NCBI GenBank assembly: GCA_035940775.1
Contig: DASZEN010000059.1
Coordinates: 130,329 to 194,328 of the forward strand
Length of the DNA: 64,000 nt
Reading direction: 5' to 3'
DNA from: DASQYE01 sp035940775
GTDB lineage: Bacteria > Acidobacteriota > Blastocatellia > Pyrinomonadales > Pyrinomonadaceae
Shown: in pieces, positions 34,802-46,800 of the stretch
How positions within the stretch are numbered: the stretch's first letter is position 1
Layout: each line of letters begins with the position of its first letter
Position numbers and translations under genes: made by a program
Notes under the pieces: model-generated
What the model was told of the DNA's origin: nothing
Databases searched by the model: none
Seen by the model: only the letters and a program-made list of their open reading frames with translations

Positions 34802-37800
34802 ATGCCACGAGCCCACCGCTATACCCCCGGTATGCCTGCAAACAGATTGGCAACTAACAAAAGAGCCCTGCTGTTGGCCCTGCTTACAGTCATGGCCCTG
34901 ACGGGAGTGGTCTTTTCCGGGTCATCCGTTTCAATGCATTCGAGGGATGCTGCGATGATGGACGCGGCGGAGCGTGAGAGCGCACCGGTCGGCGCGAGCG
35001 CCGGAAGTGCTTCATCGAGAGCGGCGCGGCCCCATGCTGCTTCGAGCCGGGCTGCTTCCGCGACGCCATTCGAGGCGCTGCTTCCGAACGGCACGGAGTT
35101 GGCGAAGAAGAGGGGCGATGAGCGAGCAGCCGTGCTCAATCACGCGATGACCCTTCCGGGCGCGTTCCCGTTCGTGGCCGGGCCGATCATCAACGCCTCT
35201 AAGGACGACGGACTTCTATACACTGCGAAGGTCGCACCGGGCGGCACGATCAACTACACGGTCGTCATCAGCAATACGGGCGACGCGGCGGCGACGGGCG
35301 TCACCTTCGCCGATACGATTGATACGCACACCACACTGGTCGGCGGCAGCATCACCGTCACTCCGATAGCAGCCACAGACACCTACTCTTCCATAGGCAA
35401 CGTCGGCCTCAACGTGCCCGCCGCCCGTGGCGTGCTCAAAAACGACATCGACCCGCTGACCGGTGATAATTCAGGCATCACTGTGACCACCACCGGCAAC
35501 ATCAACACGACGGGCGGCGGCACGGTCACCATGAATGCCGACGGCAGCTTTACGTACGAGCCCGCGCCCGGATTCGAGGGGACGGGCGCAACCGCCGATA
35601 GCTTTACCTACACGGCCTCGAAAGCTGGCAAGACCGACACCGGTACGGTCAAGATTGATGTCAGCACCGTTATCTGGTTCGTCAAGACGGGCGCGGCGGC
35701 GAACGGCAACGGGACGCTGAACAAACCTTTCAACTGCCTGGTCGGTTTGGACGTACCTGCCACGACGACCTGCTTCTCCAACAGCCCCAACGATCAGGCC
35801 AACGATGCCATCTTTATCTACAGCGGAAGCTATAGCGATAACAACCCGTTGATTCTATTGAGCGGGCAAAAGGTGTTCGGTCAGGGTTCTACGCAAAGCT
35901 TGCAGACCATGGCCGGGATTGCGACCATCCCGACGGACAGCAATACTCTGCCCTCGACCGGCGGAGCCTATCCGGTCATCACCTCTACGAGCAACGGCAT
36001 CAACCTCAACTCCGGCAATACCCTTCGCGGCTTTACCATTGGAGATACGGGCGGAGTCACTGGCCTCTCGACCGACATCTCGGGCTCGGCCTTCGGCAGA
36101 CTGACCGTCAGAGAGGTGCTGCTGAACGGAACGGGCCGCGCTCTGAATCTGGACAACGGCTCGCTCGATACCACTTTTGACAGCATCACCGTGACGGCCG
36201 CGACCAGTCTGGAGGGAGTTCGTCTAAAGGGCGTGGCGAATGCGACCTCGCCGACCGGGTCGTTCAGCTCAGGCGGCGTCACCGTCTCGGGCGCTCACAC
36301 AGACGGCATCTACGTGGAAAGCTCGACCGCCGACATAAGCTTCGGTAACACGAGCCTCACGTCTGGCACGGGAACGACCAACGGCGTCCAACTGCTCAAC
36401 AACACGGGTGGGACAAGAACCTTCGGCACGCTCGGCATTTCGGGCGGCAGCAACATTGGCTTTTTGAGCACCAACGGCGGGGCCGTCACCGTCACGGGCG
36501 CGACGACCGTCACCAATCCAGCTTCGACCGGAATTTCGATTGCAAGCTCCACGGCGGTTGTTTCTTTCGCCGCGACGACCGTCAACAAGAGCTCGACCGC
36601 AGGCAACGGCGTCGGCTTCAATACCAGCAGCGGCGCGACGACCTTTGCGACCCTGGCGATTACGGTCAATAACGGCACGGGTCTGTTCTCTACCGAGAAC
36701 GGCGGCGCGATCAACGTCACCAACGGCGTGGGCAGCTCCATTACGTCCGGCGGCGCTTCGCCCGCGATCGCAGCGATTGACATCAGCAAGTCTACGGGAA
36801 CGACGCCCATCGGCTTGAACTTCGCGAGCATTTCATCGATCAACAGCGCCGGGCGCGGCGCACGCTTCGACCATGTCAGCGGCTCTTTCAGTTGCCCCAC
36901 GACGACCGTTTCGAATCCGACCGGCGCTGGCATCGAGGCCACGAACTCGACCGCAGGCTTTGCTTTCGGCACTACCTCCGTCACGGGTTCCGGCAGCACG
37001 GGCATCCTTCTGACGAACAACACGGGCGGCGTCTCTTTCGGCGATATGGACATCACGCCGGACACAAACCAGCGCGCGTTTGTCGCCACCCATTCGCTTG
37101 CGGCAACGACTTCGGGCACGATCACGGCGACGAGCGGCGACATCACGACGAGCGGGGCCCGCGCCATAGAGGTCACGGGTCTGGACAACACGCACCGCAC
37201 GCCGCTGAGCATGAGCCTGACTTCGCTGACGACTTCGGGCGCGACCCAGAGCGTCCAGCTAACGGAAACGAGCGGTAGTTTCACCGTCACCGGCACGACC
37301 AACGTCAATACTCGCACCGGTACGGGCCTCTTTTTCTCTTCGGTGGCCGGAACCGTCTCCTTCAGCACGACCAACATCCCGAACGCGAGCAACGCGGGCG
37401 GCTACGGCATACGGGTGCAGAACTCCCCGGCCTCGGTCACCTTCAGCGCGGTCACCATCAGCAACGCCAACCAGACCGTACCCGAGACGCTTGATCCCCA
37501 GCTCATACCGACCAGCGACGGCGACGGCGACGGTATCTTCCTGTCCGGAAACACAGGCAGCTTCACCATCAGCGGCACGAGCACGATCAGCAGCGCCGAC
37601 GGCGACGGTATTGATCTACGCAATTCGTCGAGCCTGAACCTGACGAATATGACGATCACCTCGCCCGGCTCGGCCAACACGGACAATATCGGCCACGGCA
37701 TTCGCCTTTACAATCTGTCGGGCACGAGCGCCATTAACAACTGCTCGGTCTCGGACTGGGGAGACGTGACCGCCCATAATCGCAACGGCCTTAACCTTCT

Positions 37801-40800
37801 CAACAACAACGTCTCTTTGACCTCGCTGACCCTTTCGGGTTGCACCTTCTCGAACTCGCCGGAGGGCGGTGACGGGGTTGGAGCCGAGATGCGCGGCTCA
37901 TCCGGCGGAACCATCACCATTAAAGACCTCAGCGGTGATCGCGGCGTCTTCACGGGCCTTTTGAGCGACGGCGTCGATTTCGGGACGATTGGCGGCTCGA
38001 CCGGCACGGTCAACCTCAACGTTCAGAACTGTGATTTCAGCAACGCGGCTACCCTGGGCGGCGGCGGCATTGACATCAACGCGGTCGGCATCGGCGGCGC
38101 GACCGTGAACTACAGCATCACGGGCAACACTTTTACAGACCTGATGCGTCCGGCGAGCAACGCCGGGGCCATCAACCTGACCACCGGATGTGCAGTAGGG
38201 TGCGCCAGCAACAACGATGGGCCCAGGCTGCTCGGCACAATCGCCAATAATACGCTCGACCAGATACAGGACGCGCGCGGCATCAGCGTCATCGCCGACA
38301 CGTTCGCCAAGGAACTTAAAACCGTTATCGACAACAATAGTATTAACCGTTTGACGGATGGCAATAAGCCCGCCATCTTCGTTGACACTCGTAATACGGT
38401 TCCGACATCAAATGTCACTGTCTCCAATAACAACATCGGCCTGGGAACGGGCGGCTATTCGGCGGGCAATAATGAGGCGGTCGGCGTGCGCTCGCAGGAT
38501 TCGGCGGTCGTGAAAACCCTGATTACCGGCAATACCATCAAGGCCGCGGCCAACTTTGAAGTCCTGCGCGTCAGGGCCGGTACGGGCACTACGAGCATGG
38601 ACGCGACCGTCACGAACAACAACCTCGAAGACACCAATGGCGGTACGCATAGAGAGTATCGCATCTCGTCGAATGCTCCGGGCACGGATATGTGCGCGAA
38701 TTTGACGGGCAACAACTCGCCCTCCGGGGCGAGCGCTGTGATCGAGCTTGATCGCGGTGGCGGCGGCGCGATTAGCGTGCCGCAGGCGAGCACGGCTGCG
38801 ATCTCAACTGCCAACAACGGCCTGACGGTGACGACGCCTTCCGGCGCACCGACCTTCAACGGCGGAGCCTGTGCGACCGTCAGCTTGCTGACGCTGCCCT
38901 TCGACGCTCCTGTAAACGTGACGGCGCAGGCAGACACAATCTACCAGTTCGTCAACGACAATCTTCTGCCGCTACAGCAGCGGCTCGAAGCGAGCAAGAC
39001 GCGGCGCGATCAACAGTTGGCTTTAAACATCCCGTATGCGCCGCCCATCAACGATTCCGCCGTAGCACCGCAGGCGGGAATCATCAATGCCTCTTACTCG
39101 CTGTACGCTGAGAGTGGCGCGCAAACCCTTTCGAGCGCATCGCTCCTGGCCCTAACGGAACAGTCGAGCGAGACATTCAACGCGCAGCCCACGGGCGCAC
39201 AGGCGCTCGGACGCGACATTCTCGGCGAGAGCGTTGCCCTTGACAACTCCGCCGCCAGCAGCACACGCGCCGTCAGAAGCGGCAGGTCTGCTTCGGCCCG
39301 TGGCGATAAGACTGCCATGTTGAGCCACGCGATGCGTGTCAGGCCGCGCGCGAGCGCGCTGGCAGCCGCCGCCTTCGTCGGTGAGACCGTGAACGTCCCC
39401 GCAGTGGGAGCGCCCGTTGCGACCTTTACGCTGCCCGAAGGCAAGACGGTCACGATCACCTTCAGCGTGACGGTCAACAATCCGCCGAACCTGACGGGAG
39501 TCCCGCCCGCCACGCCGCAGGTCAGCAACCAGGGCCACGTCGTCCCCGGCGCAGGAGCCAACTTCAGCGACGTGGCGACGCACGATCCCGACACGGCATC
39601 GCCCGGCGGGGCCGCCACGGCAACCAAGGACGCGACCATCACACTGGTCGATCTCTTCGATGTCACGACGACCGTCGACTCAAACAACAATCCCTCGGAC
39701 TTCGGCGAGTCCGTGACGTTCACGGCGACTGTAACCCCGAACCCGGCGAATGCGACGCCGGTGACGGGAACCGTCCAGTTCTTCGACAATGGCAACCCGA
39801 TGACCTGCGACGAGGGCGGTGTCAACGGCGTTCGTCCGATCAGTGCGCCGACCTGTACGACATCCAATCTTTCGGCGACGACCAATCCGCCGCCGCCGCA
39901 CGTCATCACCGCTCAATACAGCGGGGACGGCAACTACGAGCCGGGCTCTCCCGGCACGCTCTCGGGCGGGCAGACCGTAATTCCCTGCGCGTCCAACCCG
40001 ACGGTCACCAGCGCCGACGATGACGGCGACACGGACACGCTCCGTTACGCCATCACGAATATTTGTAGCGCTCCGAACAACAAGATCAACTTCAACATCA
40101 CCGGCGCGGGGCCGCATACGATCACGCTGACGACGGGCCAGATTGCGATTGATAAGGACGTGGTTATCAACAACGCGAGCGGCGAGAGCATCACCATTGA
40201 CGCCAACCACCTGTCTCGCATCTTCAAAATCAGCTCCGGCAAGACGGCGACGATTAAGGGTTTGAACATCATCAATGGACAGCCAGCCTTGACCGAAGCG
40301 GGCGGCGGCATCTTCAACGAGGGCACGCTGAACCTCATCAACAGCACCGTCAGTGGCAACTCTACCCGCTCCAACAATGGAGGCGGCGGCATTTATAGCT
40401 TCGGAGGCACGCTGAACCTCATCAACAGCACCGTCAGTGGCAACTCTGCTCACACTCACGGCGGCGGTATCTTCCCCGCTGGCGCAACGGTGACTATCAT
40501 CAATAGCACTATCACCAACAACCATGCCGACTCCGACAATAGCGCTCCTGGCCTGACCGATGACGTTGGCGGCGGTATCGGCGGCGGGATTTACGCGGGC
40601 GGAAGCACCGTTACAGTCCACAATTCAATCGTAGCCGGAAACTTCAATGGGGATGGCGTCACCGACACCCCCGATGACATCTCCGGCACGCTCCAGGCCA
40701 CCAGTTCCTTCAACCTGATCGGCGACGCTGCCACTTCCGGCGGTCTTCAGGACAAGAGCGTGGACGCCGCACACGGCAACATCGTCGGCAACGCGGGCTC

Positions 40801-43800
40801 CGGCACGATTAACATCGCGACCGTGCTCAACATCCTGCTCGCCAGCAACGGCGGCACAACGCGCACCCACGCGCTCGTCCTGGGCAGTCCTGCGCTCGAC
40901 GCGGGCAGCAACTCGAACCTGCCAGCGGACACCTACGACACGGACGACGATGCAAACGTCGCCGAGACCCTGCCGGTTGACCAGCGCGGCACGGGCTTCG
41001 CACGCAAACTCGACTCGGACGATTCTGGAACGACTCAGACCGTGGACATCGGCGCATACGAGGCCGACCCGACCCTGGAGAACATCACCGACAAGGAGAC
41101 TCCGGAAGACACGCCTCTGGCGGCCTTCATCGTCAATGTCGGGGATGCTGCCACGAGCTATTCTCTGTCGGCTGTAGCGACGACGAATCCAGGGTTGGTT
41201 TCGAGCATCGTGATTACGGACGATACGACGGCGACGCCGAAGCTTGCGATCACGCCGACGGCGAACGAGAGCGGAGTGGCGACGATCACGGTAACGATTG
41301 AGAAGACGATCGGCGGCACAACGCAGAGCATGACCGACACGTTCGACTTTACTGTGACGGGTGTCAACGATGCTCCCGTGGCTACGGACGATCCCTTGAG
41401 CAGCGTCGCGGAGGATTCCGGCGTCAGGACGATTCCGTTCACTGACCTGACCGGCAACGACTCCAAGGGGCCAACCAACGAGAGCGGTCAGGCATTGACG
41501 ATCACGGCGGTCAGCAACGCCGTCGGCGGAGCTGTTCAGATAGTTGGCACGGATGTGAAGTTTACGCCGACAGATGATTTCAACGGCGCGGCCAGCTTTG
41601 ACTACACCGTGCAGGACAACGGCCAGAGCAACGGCGTCGATGATTTCAAGACCGACACGGGCCACGTCACCTTCACGATCACGGAGGTCAACGACGTTCC
41701 CGTGCCCGCGAACGACACCCTCTCGAATGTGGCCGAGGGTTCGGGCACACGGACGATTCCGTTCACTGACCTGACCACGAACGATTCCAGGGGAGCGGCC
41801 AACGAAAGCACTCAGACATTGGAAATCATTTCGGTCGGCAACGCCGTGGGCGGCTCGGTCAGTATCGTCGGCACGGACGTGAAGTTCACGCCGACGGACG
41901 CTGATTTCAACGGCGCGGCCAGCTTCGAGTACACGGTGCGCGACAACGGCACGACCAACGGCGCTAATGATTTCAAGGACAGCACGACGCCGGGCACGGC
42001 CAGTTTCAGCATTACGGAAGTCAACGACGCGCCCGTGGCCGATGACGATGCGCTCTCAAGCATCGCGGAGGATTCGGGCGTGCTGACGATCCCGTTCGCA
42101 GACCTGACGGGCGACGACTCGAAGGGGCCAGCCAACGAGAGCGGTCAGGCATTGACGATCTCGGCGGTCAATAACGCCGTCGGCGGCTCTGTCAGTATCG
42201 TCGGCACGGATGTTAAGTTCTCGCCGACGACAGACTTTAACGGCGCGGCCAGCTTTGACTACACGGTGCGGGATAATGGCACGACCGCTGGCGTCGATGA
42301 TTTCAAGACCGATGAGGGTCACGTCACCTTCACGATCACGGAAGTCAACGATGCGCCCGTGGCTGATGACGATGCGCTCTCAAGCATCAACGAAGATTCG
42401 GGCGTCAGGACGATACCCTTCTCCGATCTGCTGAACGGCGACACGACAGGGCCCGCCAACGAAAACACTCAGACGTTGGCGATCACTCTGGTTGACAACG
42501 CCGTGGGCGGAACTGTTCAGATCGTCGGCACGGATGTGCTCTTTACACCGGGAGTCAATTTCAACGGCGCGGCCAGTTTCGACTACACGGTGCGGGACAA
42601 CGGCCAGACCAACGGCGTCGATGATTTCAAGACCGACGTGGGCCACGTCACCTTCAGCATCATCGCGCTGGCGGACGCCCCCGTGGCGACTCCGGATAAT
42701 CTCAACACCAACATCAACACGCTGTCCTCGGACATAGTCTTAACCCCGAGCGCGGACGACACAGGTGACGGAGTAACCCACTTCAAGATCACGAATCTAC
42801 AGAACGGCACGCTGTTCCAGCATGACGGCACGACCGGAATCCCCAACGACAGCTTTATCACCCTATCTCAGGGCGCGGCCGGGGTGAGGTTCAAACCCGA
42901 TCTCAACCTGAGCAGTCCGGGCAGCACTTTCGGCTTTGACGTACAGGCGTCAATCGGCGGCGTCACGACGAGCGTCGATTCCACCCACGTCACCATCACG
43001 GTAAGCTGCGACGCGAGCTTCGCAGTCCTGAACACAGATGACGCGAGCAACGGCTCGCTGCGCAACGCGATCAGCCGCGTCTGCCCCGGCGCGACCATCA
43101 CGTTCGACTCGGTGGCCTTCGATCCGTCCGGCAGCCCGTACACGATCACGCTCGCAAGCACGCTTGCCATCGACAAGGATTTGACGATCACAGGCCCGAC
43201 GGCCAGCCGCGTAATCATCAACGGCGGTGGCCACCGCGTCTTTAATATCACGTCGGGCGATGTCAACATCTCAAACCTGACGATCACGGGCGGGGCCACT
43301 TCGGGCAGCGACGGCGCGGGCCTGCTCAACCAGAGCACCGGTACCGTCACCATACGCAATTCCACCTTTACGGCCAACGTGGCTGGCGGCGGCGGCAACG
43401 GCGGCGCTATCGCCACTTCGCCGGGCACGCTCAACCTCTACAACAGTACGCTCTCGAACAACACCGGTTCGTTCGGCGGCGGCATCTATAATGCGGCCGG
43501 GACTGTCAACATCCTGAACTCGACCATCTACGGTAACCACGCCGACCCGGGCACGGGGCAGGGCGGAGGCATTTACAACAGTTCCGGCACGGTCAAGGTC
43601 AAGAACAGCATCGTCACCGACAACACTGCACCTACGAACAATAATGTGGCGGGCACGATCACAGATCAGGGCAACAACCTGATTGACACCCCTGCGGGTG
43701 TCGCCGCGCTCGCCTATAACGGCGGCCCGACGCAGACCCACGCCTTGCTCATCGGTAGCCCGGCTCTCGATGCCGGAGACAACTCCGTGCTCGCGGCCGC

Positions 43801-46800
43801 CGGTCTCACCTTTGACCAACGCGGTTTCGAGCGCACGCGCGACTCGGCCGATTCTGGAACGACTCAGACCGTGGACATCGGCGCATACGAGGCCGACCCG
43901 ACCCTGGAGAACATCACCGACAAGGAGACTCCGGAAGACACGCCTCTGGCGGCCTTCATCGTCAACGTCGGAGACGCGGCGACCGCCTATACATTGACGG
44001 CCGTGGCGACGACGAATCCAGGGTTGGTTTCGAGCATCGTGATTACGGACGACACGACGGCGACGCCGAAGCTCGCCATCACTCCGGCAGGCGATGAGAG
44101 TGGAACGGCGACGATCACCGTCACGATTGAGAAGACGATCGGCGGCACGACTCAGAGCATGACCGACACGTTCGACTTCAAGATCACGGATGTCAACGAC
44201 ATTCCCGTGCCCGCGGACGATGTAATCGGCAACGTGGCCGAGGACTCGGCCACGCGGACGATTCCGTTCAGCGCCCTGACCGCCAACGATTCAAGGGGAG
44301 AGGCCAGCGAGAGCGGTCAAGCCCTGATCGTCAAGACGGTCAGCAACGCGGTCGGCGGTACGGTCAGCATCGTCGGCACGGATGTGAAGTTCACGCCAGC
44401 GGCGGATTTCAACGGCGCGGCCAGCTTCAAGTACACGGTGGAGGACAACGGCCAGACCAACGGCGTCGATGATTTCAAGACGAGCCTGGTTGCGGGCACC
44501 GTTACCTTCACGATCACGGAAGTCAACGATACGCCGACGGCTGTTGACGACACGCTCGCCGACGTAGGAGAAGACTCAGGCCAGAGGACGATCCCGTTCG
44601 CAGACCTGACGACCAACGATTCCGAGGGGCCTGCCGACGAGAGCGGTCAAACCCTGATCGTCAAGACGGTCAGCAATGCGGTCGGCGGTACGGTCAGCAT
44701 CAGCGGCGGCAACGTGCTCTTTACGCCCGCGCTCAACTTCAGCGGCGCGGCCAGCTTCAAGTACACCGCGCAGGATGATGGGACGACCAACGGCGCTGCC
44801 GCTCCGAAGACGAGCGCAGCGGCCACCGTCACCTTCAACGTCATACCGCAGGCGGACGTTCCCCTGGTCTCGAACGCGACGACCAGCGAGGATGTTCAAA
44901 CCGCTTCAGGTCTGGTCATCACACCGAACGCGGTCGACGGCGGTACGGTCACGCACTTCAAGATCACGAACATCACGGGCGGAACGCTCTATCAGAACAA
45001 CGGCACGACGCCGATTGCAAACAACAGCTTCATCACGCTGGCGCAGGGCGCAGCCGGGCTGAAGTTTACTCCGACGGCGAATCTCTTCAGCCCCGTCTCA
45101 AGCTTCGGCTTCCAGGTACAGGCGGCGACCAGCTCTGTCGGCGCGGGCCTGAGCAATGCGGCCAACGCTCTTATCACAGTCGGGCCCGTTGCCGACACTC
45201 CGTCCGTGACCAACGCGACGACCAACGAGGATACGCAGACCGCTTCGGGTCTGGTTATCGCTCGTAACGCGGTTGACAGCACGGAAGTAACGCACTTCAA
45301 GATCAGCGGCATCACGGGCGGAACGCTCTATCAGAACAACGGCACGACGCCCATCGCCAACGATCAGTTCATAACCTTTGCACAGGGCGCAGCCGGGCTG
45401 AAGTTTACGCCCGCCCTGAACTCTACCTCCAACGGTAGCTTCCAGGTACAGGCATCACGCAGTGCCACGAACGGCGGGCTCGGCGGGAGCCCCGTTGCGG
45501 CCACAATCACAATCAGTCCTGTGGCCGACACTCCGTCCGTGACCAACGCGACGACCAACGAGGATACGCAGACCGCTTCGGGTCTGGTCATCACTCGTAA
45601 CGCAGCCGACGGCGCAGAGGTCACATACTTCAAGATCAGCGGCATCACGGGCGGAACGCTCTATCAGAACAACGGCACGACGCCGATTGTAAACAACAGC
45701 TTCATCACGCTGGCGCAGGGCGCGGCCGGGCTGAAGTTTACGCCTGCCCTGAACTCCACCTCCAACGGCAGCTTCCAGGTACAGGCATCACGCAGCGCCA
45801 CGAACGGCGGGCTCGGCGGCGCTCTGGCGACGGCTACTATTACCGTCCTCTCCGTCAACGATACTCCGACGCTGAATGCCATCGCCAATCTGGCCGTCAA
45901 CGAGGATTCTCCGGCCAAGACGATCAATCTCGCCGGTATCTCGGCTGGCGGCGGCGAGGCGCAGACGCTGACCGTCACTGCCACTTCAGACAACACGGGT
46001 CTGATTCCCAATCCTGTTGTCACGTATACGTCGCCGAACGCCACGGGCACGCTCACCTTTACGCCGGTAGCAGGCCAGAGCGGTACGGCTCTTATCACCG
46101 TCACGGTCAAGGACAATGGAGGCACGGCCAACGGTGCAACGGACAGCTTCCAGCGCACCTTCACGGTCACGGTCAATAATGGTAACGACGCGCCCGTGAA
46201 CCATGTGCCCGGCGCGCAAACCACCGGGGCCAATACGCCTTTGACCTTCAACGGGGCCAACAGTAACCTCATCTCCATCACGGACGATGCGGCGGCTGCG
46301 GCTCTGCTGAAGATCACTCTGACGGCCACCAACGGTAAGGTTAAGCTCTCGCGCACGACCGGCCTCGTCTTCAGCGTGGGCAGCGGCGCGAGTGTTGCCA
46401 CGGCGACCTTCACGGGAACCCTGGCGAACATCAACGCGGCTCTGGACGGACTGATATTTACGCCGACGACGGGCTTCCAGGGCGCGGCATCGGTCGCTTT
46501 GACGACCAACGATCAGGGCGCGACGGGCGCGGGCGGCGCGCGCACGGACAGCGACACCATCCCCGTCACGGTTAGCGGCCAAACCCTGCAATTCACCTCG
46601 GATCAGTTATCGGTCGGTGAGGCCGGGCTCCACGCACGTATCACCGTCACTCGCTCTGCGGGCTTTGCCGGTACGGCGAGCGTCGACTACGTGACGAGCG
46701 ACCTGTCAGCCCTGACCAACTGCAATGTCAATACGGGCAATGCGTCGGCCAGATGCGACTACACGGCCGTGGGCGGCACGCTGACCTTCGCGGCGGGACA

